A DNA stretch of 64,000 nucleotides from Promicromonospora iranensis (GCF_028994775.1 NZ_JAJQMN010000012.1:112013-176012); one strand, 5' to 3'. Counted from the stretch's first letter, positions 40,564 through 50,278 are shown. The notes: generated by a model from the sequence alone, not told the origin. Numbers and translations are program-made.

Positions 40564-41532
40564 CTATCGGTCGGTTTCGGGCGTGCCGCCGGGTGCCTCC
40601 GGCCGCTCGTCCGGCTTCTCCTCGGTCGGAGACGCATCGGCCGGGCCCTCCGGGCCGGTGCCCGTCGTATCGGCTCCGGTGGAGGCGGTCCCGGTGTCCC
40701 CGGTGTCGGTGGTGTCCAGCGGAACCGTGTCCGGCGGAACCGTGTCCGCCGTCGCCGTCCCCGGCGTAGCGGTGCCGACGGGGAGTTCGTCCGCCGGCGG
40801 GAGGTCGTCCCCCGACGTCTCGCCCGAGGACGTCTTCGCGCCGTCCGCGAGCAGGTCGGCCAGGACCTGCCGCGCGAGGCGACGGAACGACCGCCGCGGC
40901 CGGTCCCGTTCCAGGACCGCGACCTCGAGCTGCGCCGCCTCGATGGTGCGCGACGAGGAGCCCTCGCCCGAGCCGAGCGCCGCCACGGCGAGCCGCAGCG
41001 CCTCGCCGAGCGACATGTTCTCGCGCCAGCCGTCCTTGACCTTCCGGCCGAGCTGCTCGGCCTGGCCGCCCATGACGACGAAGCCGTGCTCGTCCGCCAC
41101 CGTGCCGTCGTACGTGAGCCGGTAGATCTGGTCGTCCTCCGGGGTGGCACCCACCTCGGCGACGACGATCTCCACCTCGAGCGGCTTGGACTCGGTGATG
41201 AACACGGTGCCGAGCGTCTGCGCGTACGCGTTCGCCAGGCCGCGGGCCGTCACGTCCGACCGGTCGTACGAGTAGCCGCGCATGTCGGCGTACCGCACAC
41301 CGGCCACACGCAGGTTCTCGAACTCGTTGTACTTGCCGACGGCCGCGAAGGCGATGCGGTCGTAGATCTCGGAGATCTTGTGCAGCGCACGCGAAGGGTT
41401 CTCCGTGGCGAACGCGATGCCGCCGTCGTAGGCGAGCACCACCACGGACCGGCCGCGGGCGATGCCCTTGCGGGCGAAGTCCGCCCGGTCCTTCATCAGC
41501 TGCTCGGGCGAGACGTAGAACGGCATGTTCAT
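40564..41532 (-). CDS. prcA: Proteasome subunit alpha
   Basis: 322 residues. The N-terminal alpha-type gate segment ([23 protein letters not shown]) and Ntn fold run to about residue 245. The next ~75 residues are a low-complexity tail of Asp, Thr, Gly and Pro, partly a 15-base tandem repeat; mycobacterial PrcA ends at about 248. ATG 41532 overlaps the prcB stop by four bases, with a second ATG two codons later. It forms the outer rings that dock ARC/Mpa. Confidence 0.95.
   Translation of the reverse strand: MNMPFYVSPEQLMKDRADFARKGIARGRSVVVLAYDGGIAFATENPSRALHKISEIYDRIAFAAVGKYNEFENLRVAGVRYADMRGYSYDRSDVTARGLANAYAQTLGTVFITESKPLEVEIVVAEVGATPEDDQIYRLTYDGTVADEHGFVVMGGQAEQLGRKVKDGWRENMSLGEALRLAVAALGSGEGSSSRTIEAAQLEVAVLERDRPRRSFRRLARQVLADLLADGAKTSSGETSGDDLPPADELPVGTATPGTATADTVPPDTVPLDTTDTGDTGTASTGADTTGTGPEGPADASPTEEKPDERPEAPGGTPETDR
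40718..40747. repeat. Two 15-bp tandem units in the prcA tail
   Basis: AGCGGAACCGTGTCC and GGCGGAACCGTGTCC adjoin each other in frame, giving repeated D-T-V-P in the PrcA tail. Confidence 0.75.
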
Positions 41533-42368
41533 GCGAGGTGCCCCCTCTCTCGGCGCTGCGCCACGATCTGCTCCGCAACGCGGGAGATCTCCGCGTCCTC
41601 GATCCGCTGATAGCCGTCCACGGACACCGTGGCCACCACGGGGAAGATCCCGCGCACGGTGTCCGGGCCGCCCGTCGCCGAGTCGTCGTCCGCGGCGTCG
41701 TAGAGCGCCTCGACCGCCACGTGGACCGCGGCCTCCGCGTCCATGCCGCGTCGCCACAGCTTCTTCAGCGCGCCGCGGGCGAAGATCGAGCCGGAGCCCA
41801 CGCCGTGGTGCTCGTGCTCCTCGTACCGTCCACCGGTCGCGTCGTAGCTGAAGATGCGGCCGGTGCCCTTGTCCAGGTCGTAGCCCGCGAACAGCGGGAC
41901 GACCGCCAGCCCCTGCATCGCCATGGGCAGGTTGGCGCGCAGCATCGTGGCCAGGCGGTTCGCCTTGCCCGTGAGCGAGAGCAGCGAACCCTCGATCTTC
42001 TCGTAGTGCTCGAGCTCCAGCTGGAAGAGCCGCACCAGCTCCAGCCCGATTCCCGCGGAGCCTGCGATGCCCACCGCCGAGTACTCGTCGGCCGGGAACA
42101 CCTTCTCTATGCTGCGGCTGGCGATCATCGGCCCCGCGGTGGCACGGCGGTCGCCCGCCAGCAGGACGCCACCGTCAAAGGTGAGCGCCACGATCGTCGT
42201 GGCGTGCGGGGACAGGCTCGCCGGGTCGGTCACGCCCGCCGGCATGACGCGGTTCCCGGGCAGGCGGTCGGGGGCGTGCTCGGCCAGGAAATCCACGAAG
42301 GACGACGATCCCGGACGCAGGAAGGCGTCCGGGAGTCGTCCTGTGGTGCGGTCTGCGCTCAGGGTCAC
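41529..42368 (-). CDS. prcB: Proteasome subunit beta
   Basis: 279 residues with a 56-residue propeptide. The mature nucleophile is Thr57 in H-A-T-T-I-V-A-L, and the catalytic Asp and Lys lie in [15 protein letters not shown]. The residue before the cut is Ala rather than the more usual Gly. It forms the inner peptidase rings. The GTG start overlaps the pup stop by four bases. Confidence 0.96.
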   Translation of the reverse strand: MTLSADRTTGRLPDAFLRPGSSSFVDFLAEHAPDRLPGNRVMPAGVTDPASLSPHATTIVALTFDGGVLLAGDRRATAGPMIASRSIEKVFPADEYSAVGIAGSAGIGLELVRLFQLELEHYEKIEGSLLSLTGKANRLATMLRANLPMAMQGLAVVPLFAGYDLDKGTGRIFSYDATGGRYEEHEHHGVGSGSIFARGALKKLWRRGMDAEAAVHVAVEALYDAADDDSATGGPDTVRGIFPVVATVSVDGYQRIEDAEISRVAEQIVAQRRERGHLA

Positions 42369-42562
42369 TGCCCACCCTTCTGGACGAATCCACGAACGAA
42401 CGACTCGGCGTTGGTCTCCAGCACCTCGTCGATCTCCTCGAGCAGGGCGTCGACCTCGTCGTCGTCCTTCTGCGCCGCTGCGGCGGCGGGCGCCGGGGTC
42501 TCCGCGTCGTCGTCGGGAGTGCGGTCCTCTTGTGACGGGTTGATTCTTTCCTGACCGGCCAT
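42365..42562 (-). CDS. pup: Prokaryotic ubiquitin-like protein Pup
   Basis: 65 residues, acidic and mostly disordered. It has the conserved C-terminal helix [19 protein letters not shown] and the ending F-V-Q-K-G-G-Q. The final Gln must be deamidated by Dop before ligation. ATG 42562 has a consensus AGGAGG five bases upstream, among the strongest ribosome sites in the window and fitting for a protein needed in bulk. Confidence 0.97.
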   Translation of the reverse strand: MAGQERINPSQEDRTPDDDAETPAPAAAAAQKDDDEVDALLEEIDEVLETNAESFVRGFVQKGGQ

Positions 42563-42603
42563 GATCGCCTCCTGGTGATTCTCTGACGTAGTGCTGGTCT
42601 CGA

Positions 42604-42635
42604 AGCCTAGGCCCTGACCTCAGGTATTGACCCTA
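42604..42635 (-). promoter_or_regulatory. Candidate tandem -10 elements for pup-prcBA-pafA
   Basis: In the 96-base gap after dop the minus strand carries TAGGGT (42630-42635) and TAGGCT (42604-42609), both good -10 hexamers, the nearer about 40 bases before the pup ATG. No clear -35 boxes. A CCTGA-CC-TCAGG palindrome lies between them. Confidence 0.4.
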
Positions 42636-42658
42636 GGCGGTGACACTGACATCCAGGG

Positions 42659-44338
42659 TCACCTTCTTCCGGAGAGTCCGGCGAGCAGGGTCGCGGCATC
42701 AGGGCTCGCGTCGAGCAGCGCGCCGATGTGGCGCCGCGTGCCGCGGGTCGGGTCGAGCATCGGCACGCGCTGCAGCGCCTGGGACCCGTCGACGTCGAAG
42801 ATGACGGAGTCCCAGCTCGCTGCCGAGATCTGGCTCCCGTAGCGGGCCATGACCTCGCCCCGGAAGTAGGCCCGCGTGTCCGTCGGCGGGTGCTGCACCG
42901 CTCGCGCGACGCTCTCCTCGTCGACGATGCGGTCCACCGCGCCCTTGGCGAGCAGGCGGTGGTAGATGCCACGCTCCGGGCGCACGTCGGACCACTGCAG
43001 GTCCATGGCGTGCAGCCGCGGGTGGTCCCACTCCAGGTTGTCGCGCGAGCGCAGGCGGTCCAGCAGCCGCATCTTGGCGATCCACTCCACCTCCCGTGCG
43101 CAGGAGCCCGGGTCGGTGCCGAGCCGTTCGAGGACCGACGTCCAGCGGTCGAGCACGGCGTCCGACTCCGCGTCGGTACCGAGCACCTTCAGGGACCGTC
43201 GTACGACGTCGGCGACCTCGCCCTGGACCTCCAGCGCGGTCATGGTCCTGCCGTCCGCCAGGTCGAGCGGTGCGGTCAGCGCGAGGTCGCGCGAGACCTT
43301 CTGCACGTCGCTCACCGGACTGGCCAGCCGGAGCGCATCGAGTTCGGCACGGGCGTCCACGCCCGCCTCGGCCAGCTCGTCGAGGTGCTCCAGCACCCAG
43401 AGCACCAGCGACGTCGTGCCCGTCTTCAGGTAGGTGGGCACCTCCATCAGGTTGGCGTCCCCGAGGATGAGGTGCAGGCGCCGCCACCGCTGCCGGTCGG
43501 CATGTGGCTCGTCGCGGGTGTTCACGATGGGCCGGCGCAGCGTCGTCTCCAGGCCGATCTCGGCCTCGATGTAGTCGGCACGCTGGGAGATCTGGTAGCC
43601 GGCGGTACCGCTCGTCGCCCCCAGGCCCACGCGGCCGGAGCCCGTGAACACCTGGCGGGTGACGAGGAACGGCGTGATGAGCTCGGCGAGCGTCGTGAAG
43701 GGCAGCGCCCGGTCAACGAGGTAGTTCTCGTGCGTGCCGTAGCTGGCGCCCTTGCCGTCCACGTTGTTCTTGTAGAGGACCACCTCGCTGCCGGGGAAAC
43801 CCGCCAGCTCCCGCAGGGCCGCGAGCATGACTCGCTCGCCGGCGACGTCCCAGCGGACGATGTCCTCGGGCGACATGACCTCGGGCGAGGAGTACTCGGG
43901 GTGGGCGTGGTCCACGTACAGCCGCGCGCCGTTCGTCAGGATGACGTTCGCGGCGCTCGGGTCGTCGTACTCCTCGGCGGCGGGCCGCTCGACCTCCTGC
44001 GTCGGACCCGACCGACGTCGGTTACGGCCGGGCAGGCCGGGCTCCACCACGGGGACCTGCCCGGTGACAGGGCCCGACGGCGCGGGCCGCGCCGGGTCGT
44101 CGGTCAGCATCGAGGGCTGCGCGGAAGCACGGTCGAGGTGGAACCCGCGCGCGTCCTGCAGCGGGTCCTCGTCGTCGTAGTCCCAGCGAGCCTTGCCACC
44201 CGTCCCCTCGGCACGGGTGGAGATCGCCCGGTAGGTCGTCACCACCTGGCTCGACAGCAGCATGGGGTTGGCCAGCGGCCGCCCTGGTTGCAGGACCCCG
44301 TACTCGGTCTCTATGCCCATCACACGACGTACGCTCAC
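42659..44338 (-). CDS. dop: Pup deamidase/depupylase
   Basis: 559 residues of the PafA/Dop ligase-like fold: G-I-E-T-E-Y-G at the N-terminus, Y-K-N-N-V-D-G-K-G-A-S-Y-G and [10 protein letters not shown]. It deamidates Pup-Gln and removes Pup from proteins. The Dop-loop region (about residues 71-126) has an extra ~45-residue Pro/Arg-rich insert compared with mycobacterial Dop (505 residues). Several GTG codons cluster at the start; GTG 44338 is chosen because TAGGGT ends exactly seven bases upstream. Confidence 0.94.
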   Translation of the reverse strand: MSVRRVMGIETEYGVLQPGRPLANPMLLSSQVVTTYRAISTRAEGTGGKARWDYDDEDPLQDARGFHLDRASAQPSMLTDDPARPAPSGPVTGQVPVVEPGLPGRNRRRSGPTQEVERPAAEEYDDPSAANVILTNGARLYVDHAHPEYSSPEVMSPEDIVRWDVAGERVMLAALRELAGFPGSEVVLYKNNVDGKGASYGTHENYLVDRALPFTTLAELITPFLVTRQVFTGSGRVGLGATSGTAGYQISQRADYIEAEIGLETTLRRPIVNTRDEPHADRQRWRRLHLILGDANLMEVPTYLKTGTTSLVLWVLEHLDELAEAGVDARAELDALRLASPVSDVQKVSRDLALTAPLDLADGRTMTALEVQGEVADVVRRSLKVLGTDAESDAVLDRWTSVLERLGTDPGSCAREVEWIAKMRLLDRLRSRDNLEWDHPRLHAMDLQWSDVRPERGIYHRLLAKGAVDRIVDEESVARAVQHPPTDTRAYFRGEVMARYGSQISAASWDSVIFDVDGSQALQRVPMLDPTRGTRRHIGALLDASPDAATLLAGLSGRR

Positions 44339-44345
44339 GTTCACC

Positions 44346-44351
44346 ACCCTA
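44346..44351 (-). promoter_or_regulatory. Leaderless -10 of dop (TAGGGT)
   Basis: TAGGGT ends seven bases before GTG 44338 and overlaps the alternative GTG at 44347, which argues against that upstream start. Confidence 0.6.
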
Positions 44352-44375
44352 TGCCGGAGTAGTCCCGTCGGTGAG

Positions 44376-44416
44376 GCAGGGTCCGCGCCCGCCTGTCGGT
44401 CGGACGCGAACCCTGC
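44376..44416 (-). terminator. Hairpin downstream of the proteasomal ATPase gene
   Basis: Arms GCAGGGTCCGCG and CGCGAACCCTGC (11 of 12 paired) with a 17-base loop, 12 bases after the stop. It lacks a T tract. Confidence 0.5.
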
Positions 44417-44427
44417 CCCGATGGCCG

Positions 44428-46089
44428 TCAGAGGTACTGGCCGGTGTTCTGGACGGTGTCGATCGTGCGCGGCGTGGCGCCCTCGCCCTTCTTCTGGACG
44501 ATGGTGCGGATGAAGACGATGCGCTCGCCCTTCTTGCCGCTGATGCGCGCCCAGTCGTCGGGGTTGGTCGTGTTCGGGAGGTCCTCGTTCTCCTTGAACT
44601 CGTCGACGCAGGCGGTCAGCAGGTGCTCCACGCGGATGCCCTTCTGCCCGGTGGCCAGGAAGTCCTTGATGGCGTTCTTCTTGGCCCGGTCCACCACGTT
44701 CTGGATCATGGCACCCGAGTTGAAGTCCTTGAAGAAGAGGGTCTCCTTGTCGCCGGAGGCGTAGGTGACCTCCAGGAACTGGTTCTCCTCGTCCTCCGAG
44801 TACATCCGCTCCACGACCGAGGTGATCATGCCGTCGAGGGCCGAGGCGATGTTGTCGCCGTACTCCGCCAGGTCGTCCGCGTGGATCGGCAGCTCCTTGG
44901 TGAGGTACTTGCCGAAGATCTCCTTGGCACCCTCGGCGTCCGGCCGCTCGATCTTGATCTTCACGTCGAGACGTCCGGGGCGCAGGATGGCCGGGTCGAT
45001 CATGTCCTCACGGTTGGACGCACCGATGACGATGACGTTGTCGAGTCGCTCCACGCCGTCGATCTCCGCGAGGAGCTGGGGCACGATGGTCGTCTCCACG
45101 TCCGACGAGAGGCCGGTTCCGCGGGTACGGAACAGCGACTCCATCTCGTCGAAGAAGACGACGACGGGCATACCCTGGCTGGCCTTCTCCCGGGCCCGGG
45201 CGAAGATCAGGCGGATGTGCCGCTCGGTCTCGCCCACGTACTTGTTGAGCAGCTCCGGACCCTTGACGTTGAGGAAGTAGCTCTTCACCTCGGGGTTGCC
45301 CCCGTGCGCGCGAGCGACCATCCCGGCGAGGGAGTGGGCCACCGCCTTGGCGATGAGCGTCTTGCCGCATCCCGGCGGGCCGTACAGGAGCACGCCCTTG
45401 GGCGGACGCAGGCCATGCTCCCGGAACAGGTCGGGGTGTGCGAACGGCAGCTCGACCGCGTCCCGGATGGCCTCGATCTGCTGGCCGAGACCACCGATGT
45501 CCTCGTACTCGATGTCCGGGACCTCTTCGAGGACCAGCTCCTCGACCTCGGACTTCGGCACGACCTCGAAGACGAAGCCGCTGCGGGTGTCGACGGTGAG
45601 CGAGTCACCGACGCGGAGCGGCACGTCCATGACCGAGCCGGCGAGGCGCACCACGCGCTCCTCGTCCGCGCGGCCGACGACGAGCACGCGGTCGCCCCCG
45701 AGCATCTCCTTGACGGTCACGAGCTCGCCGGTGGTCTCGTACTCGCCGGCACCCACCACCGTCATGGCCTCGTTGAGCTTGACCTCCTGGCCAGGGCTCA
45801 GCCGCGTGACGTCCAGACTGGGGCTGGCGGAGACGTGCATCTTGCGGCCGGCGGACGAGATGTCCACCGAACCGTCCGTGTGCGCGCCCAGGAACACGGC
45901 ATACGTGCCCGGCGGTTTGGCGAGATCGTCGAGCTGCTTCTTCAGCTCGACGATCTGATCGCGCGCCGCACGGAGAGCCTCCGCCAGGCGCTCGTTCTTG
46001 GCTGAGAGGAGGGCAATCTGGCGCTCGTAGTCGCGGTTTGGCAAAGACTCATGCTCGGGATGGTTGTATCCTGACGTGTTCTCGGTCAT
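44428..46089 (-). CDS. arc: Proteasome-associated AAA+ ATPase (ARC/Mpa)
   Basis: 553 residues. An N-terminal coiled coil (about 20-57) captures Pup; two OB-fold domains (about 60-180) follow, then the AAA+ module with Walker A G-P-P-G-C-G-K-T at 237-244 and Walker B V-V-F-F-D-E-M-E. The C-terminus ends in Q-Y-L, the penultimate Tyr that opens the proteasome gate. ATG 46089 has GAGAGGGGA seven bases or so upstream; the longer frame to 46173 is not needed. Called mpa in mycobacteria. Confidence 0.96.
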   Translation of the reverse strand: MTENTSGYNHPEHESLPNRDYERQIALLSAKNERLAEALRAARDQIVELKKQLDDLAKPPGTYAVFLGAHTDGSVDISSAGRKMHVSASPSLDVTRLSPGQEVKLNEAMTVVGAGEYETTGELVTVKEMLGGDRVLVVGRADEERVVRLAGSVMDVPLRVGDSLTVDTRSGFVFEVVPKSEVEELVLEEVPDIEYEDIGGLGQQIEAIRDAVELPFAHPDLFREHGLRPPKGVLLYGPPGCGKTLIAKAVAHSLAGMVARAHGGNPEVKSYFLNVKGPELLNKYVGETERHIRLIFARAREKASQGMPVVVFFDEMESLFRTRGTGLSSDVETTIVPQLLAEIDGVERLDNVIVIGASNREDMIDPAILRPGRLDVKIKIERPDAEGAKEIFGKYLTKELPIHADDLAEYGDNIASALDGMITSVVERMYSEDEENQFLEVTYASGDKETLFFKDFNSGAMIQNVVDRAKKNAIKDFLATGQKGIRVEHLLTACVDEFKENEDLPNTTNPDDWARISGKKGERIVFIRTIVQKKGEGATPRTIDTVQNTGQYL

Positions 46090-46230
46090 GACATCCCCTC
46101 TCGTAGGGCCCGGGAGGCGACCATATGACGCAAACGCCTCCGAGAACAGCACTCTAAGCACAGTCACTGACACACCGGGAGTAAGAACACCCGTTTGAGA
46201 CGTCCGGGGTACTCGATCGTTACAGCCCGT

Positions 46231-47244
46231 TCACGCAGGCGGGGTGTTCGCATCCTCGGGCGCAACGCCCAGGTCACGTCGCACCTTGCGGACCTTCTTG
46301 TCCGACACCGCGCGCTCCCCGAGCTCCTCCGGAGTCCACTCCGCCTCGGCCGTCACGGGGTACGCACCCTTGGCAGGACGCCGTTTCCGCTCGGGTGCGA
46401 CGACGCCGTCGGCCATCCGGCGGGCGATGATGAGAAAGCCCGTGTGGCCGATCATGCGGTGCTCGGGACGCACGGCCAGACCCTCGAGGTGCCAGCCTCG
46501 GATCATCGTCTCGAAGGCCGCCGGCTCGGTGAACCGGCCGTCCGCACGCAGATCTTCCGCTGTGCGCGAAAGTTGGGTTGTGGTGGCCACGTAGCAGACG
46601 AGGACCCCGCCGGGGGCGAGCGCCGAGGCGACCGCCTCGACGTTCTCCCAGGGTGCGAGCATGTCCAGCACCACGCGGTCGACCGAGCCCGGCTCCGCGA
46701 CCTCCGGCAGTACGTCGGAGAGGTCGCCGACCGACAGCTCCCACGCCGGGTGCGGCCCGCCGAAGAACGTCTCGACGTTGCCCTGGGCGATGGCGGCGAA
46801 GTCCTCGCGCCGCTCGATCGAGTGCACGTGGCCGGCGTCGCCGACGGCACGCAGCAGGGACATGGTCAGCGCGCCGGAGCCGACGCCGGCCTCGACCACG
46901 CGCGCGCCCGGGTAGATGTCCGCCATCGCGACGATCTGCGCGGCGTCCTTCGGGTACACGACGGCTGCTCCGCGGGGCATCGACAGGACGTAGTCGGCCA
47001 GCAGGGGGCGCAGGGCGAGGTACTCGATCTCGGCGGTGTTGACCACCACCGAGCCCTCGGGCTGCCCGATGATCTGCTCGTGCTTGAAGTAGCCCTTGTG
47101 CGTGTGGAAGGTCCCGCCAGGCTGCAGCGTGATGGTGTGCAGGCGACCCTTGGGGTCGGTGAGCTGGACCTTGTCGCCCACGCGGAACGGGCCTCGGCGC
47201 AGTTCGGCGCCAGTGGCGGTCGGGGTATCGGTGGGTGTGGTCAC
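46231..47244 (-). CDS. trmI: tRNA (adenine-58-N1)-methyltransferase
   Basis: 337 residues. A small N-terminal beta domain precedes a Rossmann methyltransferase core with V-V-E-A-G-V-G-S-G-A-L-T and D-M-L-A-P-W. This matches TrmI (Rv2118c), which makes m1A in the tRNA T-loop. A basic tail (R-K-R-R-P-A-K) may contact RNA. Its position next to the proteasome ATPase gene and a divergent RecB-like gene parallels Mycobacterium. TAGGAT ends eight bases before GTG 47244. Confidence 0.94.
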   Translation of the reverse strand: MTTPTDTPTATGAELRRGPFRVGDKVQLTDPKGRLHTITLQPGGTFHTHKGYFKHEQIIGQPEGSVVVNTAEIEYLALRPLLADYVLSMPRGAAVVYPKDAAQIVAMADIYPGARVVEAGVGSGALTMSLLRAVGDAGHVHSIERREDFAAIAQGNVETFFGGPHPAWELSVGDLSDVLPEVAEPGSVDRVVLDMLAPWENVEAVASALAPGGVLVCYVATTTQLSRTAEDLRADGRFTEPAAFETMIRGWHLEGLAVRPEHRMIGHTGFLIIARRMADGVVAPERKRRPAKGAYPVTAEAEWTPEELGERAVSDKKVRKVRRDLGVAPEDANTPPA

Positions 47245-47252
47245 GACGGACC

Positions 47253-47258
47253 ATCCTA
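47253..47258 (-). promoter_or_regulatory. Leaderless -10 of trmI (TAGGAT)
   Basis: TAGGAT ends eight bases before GTG 47244. Confidence 0.55.
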
Positions 47259-47302
47259 GGCGCTGGGTTCCCCGCCCGCGTGCCCCGGGAGGGCGCCGTC
47301 GG

Positions 47303-48478
47303 TCACGTCGCCCGGACCGCCCGCGCCACGTCGGCGAGGTCGAGCACCCCGGTGACCCGGCCGGCGTCGACCACCGGGACCAGCCTGGCGCCGCCCGACC
47401 GCTGGGCCAGGTGCGTCAGCAGCGTCGTGCCCGACATCTCGGGGTGGACCGCCGACCCCGGGACGAACGGCACGGCCACGGCGTCGACCTGGGTCAGCTC
47501 CCTGGCCGATGCGGGCACCGCGTTGACGGCGTCGCCGTCGAGCACGGCGACGGGAGCGTCGTCGTGCCCTCCCACGACGACCATGTAGTGCGCCGGCGCA
47601 CTGCCGCCCGCTGCCGCCGCCCGGGCGCTCAGCGCCTCCGCGACCGTGGAGCCGAGCGGCACGAGGACGACGGGCCCGGCGAGCGCCGCCGCGGACAGTC
47701 CGTCGATCGCCTCCCGGCGCAGGCCGTTCGTGATCGCGGCGCCCGCGCCCGCCCAGAGGAAGGCTCCGATCAGCGCGGACCACAGCACTGTGGTGAGGCG
47801 TGGGGTGGTGCCCTGCACGAACGGCACCGCCAGGGCCCAGACCAGGACGCCGACGGCGACGACGCGGCCCACCCAGCCGGCCACGACGGTCCCGGTGGTG
47901 CGCTTGCCGGTGATCGCCCAGACGATGGACTCGAGGATCTGGCCGCCGTCGAGCGGCAGGCCGGGCAGCAGGTTGAAGGCCCCGACGAAGGCGTTGGACA
48001 GCGCCCCCGCGTACAGCAGGAGCGTCGGGACGTTCAGCGCCGGCGAGGCCTGGTACGCGAACCAGAACCCGGCTGCGAGCGCCAGGTTCGTCAGGGGTCC
48101 GACGACGGCGACGAGGAACCCGTCCAGCGGCCGCCCCAGGCCGCCGGTGTAGGCGGTGTGACCGCCCCAGAGCGTGACGGCGAGCTCGGTGACGTTCTGG
48201 CCGCGCGCCCGGGCGACCAGCGCGTGCGCGGCCTCGTGCAGGAACACGGAGCCGAACAGGAGCAGGACAAACACGAACGCCACGAGGTAGGCGCCCGCGC
48301 CGAGTCCTGGCGCGAGCGCCTGGACGTTGGGCACGAACAGGATCGTCAGGATGAACGCCGCGAGGAACCAGGATCGCGTGACGATGACTGGTGCGCCGGC
48401 CACGCGGCCGATGACGAACCCTTTCGAGCGCTGCGGGGCGGGCGGTGCGGGCGTGGAGGCGGGCTCCGAGGTGGTCAC
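47303..48478 (-). CDS. Site-2 protease family (M50) membrane metalloprotease with C-terminal CBS-like region
   Basis: 391 residues. Zinc motif H-E-A-A-H in a membrane helix near residue 85 and the second metal motif N-L-L-P-G-L-P-L-D-G-G define the M50B/SpoIVFB-type group. About six helices fill residues 25-240. The last ~140 residues look like a pair of CBS modules, which often sense adenine nucleotides. Similar to mycobacterial Rip3. Substrate unknown; such enzymes cut membrane anti-sigma factors or signalling proteins. TAGGTT ends six bases before GTG 48478. Confidence 0.88.
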   Translation of the reverse strand: MTTSEPASTPAPPAPQRSKGFVIGRVAGAPVIVTRSWFLAAFILTILFVPNVQALAPGLGAGAYLVAFVFVLLLFGSVFLHEAAHALVARARGQNVTELAVTLWGGHTAYTGGLGRPLDGFLVAVVGPLTNLALAAGFWFAYQASPALNVPTLLLYAGALSNAFVGAFNLLPGLPLDGGQILESIVWAITGKRTTGTVVAGWVGRVVAVGVLVWALAVPFVQGTTPRLTTVLWSALIGAFLWAGAGAAITNGLRREAIDGLSAAALAGPVVLVPLGSTVAEALSARAAAAGGSAPAHYMVVVGGHDDAPVAVLDGDAVNAVPASARELTQVDAVAVPFVPGSAVHPEMSGTTLLTHLAQRSGGARLVPVVDAGRVTGVLDLADVARAVRAT

Positions 48479-48484
48479 CGCACA

Positions 48485-48490
48485 AACCTA
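48485..48490 (-). promoter_or_regulatory. Leaderless -10 of the site-2 protease gene (TAGGTT)
   Basis: TAGGTT ends six bases before GTG 48478. The divergent RecB-like gene starts 94 bases away. Confidence 0.55.
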
Positions 48491-48558
48491 TCCGGCCTGT
48501 GGCCCTCGAGGGCACGGCACGCTGTGGACGGCTGCCCGGGGATGTCGGTGGCCGCACC

Positions 48559-48564
48559 TAGGGT
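48559..48564 (+). promoter_or_regulatory. Leaderless -10 of the RecB-like gene (TAGGGT)
   Basis: TAGGGT ends seven bases before ATG 48572. Confidence 0.6.
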
Positions 48565-48571
48565 TGGGGCC

Positions 48572-49492
48572 ATGACGACGACGGAGGTATCCCAGGAGCC
48601 GGTGCTGGACGTAACGGCGGAGGCGGCCGACGGCGCCGTGTCGGCCGTGCGTGCGCCGTCGCGGCCGCCGGCCTTGTCCCCGTCTCGCGCGAACGACTTC
48701 ATGCAGTGCCCCCTGCTGTTCCGGTTCCGCACGGTGGACCGGTTGCCGGAGCCGCCGTCGGCCGCCGCGGCGCGGGGCACGCTGGTGCACTCGGTGCTGG
48801 AGCGGCTGTACGACGCGCCGCTGGGTGAGCGCACGCTGGCCGCCGCGCACGACCTGCTGCCCGGTGAGTGGGACCGGCTGCTGGAGGCGGACGACCGGTA
48901 CACGTCGCTGTTCACCGACGGCATCGGCCCGGACGGGCAGGACCGCGAGGGATGGCTCGCGGGAGCAGGCTCGCTGCTGGGTACGTACTTCACGCTGGAG
49001 GACCCGAACCGGCTGGAGCCGGCCGAGCGGGAGCTCCTGGTGGAGTCGCAGCTCGACGGGGGTCCGCTGCTCCGCGGCATCGTGGACCGGCTCGACGTCG
49101 CACCGACCGGCGCCGTGCGGGTGGTCGACTACAAGACCGGCAAGTCGCCACGCCCGGGCTACGAGTCGTCGGCGGTGTTCCAGATGCGCTTCTACGGGCT
49201 GGTGCTGTGGCGCGAGCGCGGCGTGCTGCCCAAGATGCTGCAGCTCGTGTACCTGGGCGACGGTCAGGTGCTGCGCGGCGAACCAACCACGGGTCAGCTG
49301 GAGCAGACGGAGCAGAAGATCCGCACCATCTGGTCCGCCATCGAGGACGCCGCCCGGACCGGCGAGTGGAAGCCGCGCAGGTCGAAGCTCTGCGGCTGGT
49401 GCGCGCACCAGTCGATGTGCCCGGAGTTCGGCGGTACGCCCCCCGAGATCCCGGAGGGCGCGATCCCGCTGCGCCTGGGAATCACCGTCTGA
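48572..49492 (+). CDS. RecB-family exonuclease with Fe-S cluster cysteines (PD-(D/E)xK)
   Basis: 306 residues. Nuclease motifs: an H in G-T-L-V-H-S-V-L-E, the acidic R-G-I-V-D-R-L-D, and V-V-D-Y-K-T-G-K. One Cys near the N-terminus (M-Q-C-P) and three near the end (C-G-W-C-x5-C-P) match the 4Fe-4S arrangement of AddB and Cas4. A stand-alone nuclease of unknown pathway, orthologous in position to Rv2119. The frame extends upstream, but ATG 48572 has a -10 seven bases before it. Confidence 0.9.
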   Translation: MTTTEVSQEPVLDVTAEAADGAVSAVRAPSRPPALSPSRANDFMQCPLLFRFRTVDRLPEPPSAAAARGTLVHSVLERLYDAPLGERTLAAAHDLLPGEWDRLLEADDRYTSLFTDGIGPDGQDREGWLAGAGSLLGTYFTLEDPNRLEPAERELLVESQLDGGPLLRGIVDRLDVAPTGAVRVVDYKTGKSPRPGYESSAVFQMRFYGLVLWRERGVLPKMLQLVYLGDGQVLRGEPTTGQLEQTEQKIRTIWSAIEDAARTGEWKPRRSKLCGWCAHQSMCPEFGGTPPEIPEGAIPLRLGITV

Positions 49493-49505
49493 GCCGGGAC
49501 AACCG

Positions 49506-49595
49506 GCTCGCTCCAGCAGAGCTCGGTCCAGCAGAGGCTCCACCCAGACGGCTCAGCCCAGCACGGCTCAACCCAGCACGGCTCAACCCAGCAGG
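49506..49595. repeat. Six 15-bp tandem units between convergent genes
   Basis: Six contiguous 15-base units, the last three nearly identical (GCTCAACCCAGCACG type) and the first three diverged. The array fills the gap after the RecB-like stop and enters the last codons of the HAD gene. Confidence 0.8.
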
Positions 49596-50272
49596 TCGAT
49601 GACCTCGCCCGACACGATCCGGCCGAGGGTCTCGAGATCGATCTGCTTGAGCGATCCGGCTCGGTTCAGGCCCGGTCGCGGCGGCACGGGCACCTCGGCG
49701 GGCACACCGAGCGTGCGGGCGCCCGACGCGAGCGCCGACGTGATGCCTGGTCCGGAGTCCTCGATGGCCACGCAGTCCTCGGGCCGCGCGCCGAACAGGG
49801 CTGCCGCCACGAGGTAGGGCTCCGGGTCCGGCTTGCCGTGCGCCACCTCGTCGCCGGTGACGAGGTGGGCGAAGGTGCCCGCCGGGGCGCCATCGGCCAC
49901 GACCTCGGCCTGGCTGCGATAGGACATGGTGACGATCGCGCAGGGGACCTGCGCCGCCCGCAGCTCCTCCAGGAGCTCCAGGACACCGGGGCGCCACGGC
50001 ACCGCTTCGCGCAGCTGCTCGTTGACCCTGGCGACGAGCCAGGCGACGATCTCGGCGGGCTCGAGCGGGACGCCGGCGTCGCGCAGCATGGCACCGGTGG
50101 TCAGCAGCGCCTGCCCGACGGCGCCCAGCGCGTCCTCGTGCGTCCACGTCGCTCCGTGCGCCGCGACGATCTCGCGCTCGGCGCGCATCCAGTACGGCTC
50201 GGTGTCGACCAGGGTGCCGTCCATGTCGAACAGGACGGCGGCGGGAAGGACGGCGGATGAGTCGTGGGGCAC
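49583..50272 (-). CDS. HAD-superfamily hydrolase (phosphatase-like)
   Basis: 229 residues. D-M-D-G-T-L-V-D-T-E near residue 17 gives the nucleophile and acid-base Asp; T-M-S, K-P-D-P-E-P-Y and I-E-D-S-G-P-G complete the four HAD motifs, with a helical cap between. Likely a sugar-phosphate or phosphoglycolate-type phosphatase, substrate unknown. The frame runs on to 50488, but GTG 50272 has TACGAT ending six bases upstream. Confidence 0.9.
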   Translation of the reverse strand: MPHDSSAVLPAAVLFDMDGTLVDTEPYWMRAEREIVAAHGATWTHEDALGAVGQALLTTGAMLRDAGVPLEPAEIVAWLVARVNEQLREAVPWRPGVLELLEELRAAQVPCAIVTMSYRSQAEVVADGAPAGTFAHLVTGDEVAHGKPDPEPYLVAAALFGARPEDCVAIEDSGPGITSALASGARTLGVPAEVPVPPRPGLNRAGSLKQIDLETLGRIVSGEVIDLLG

Positions 50273-50278
50273 CGGAAC

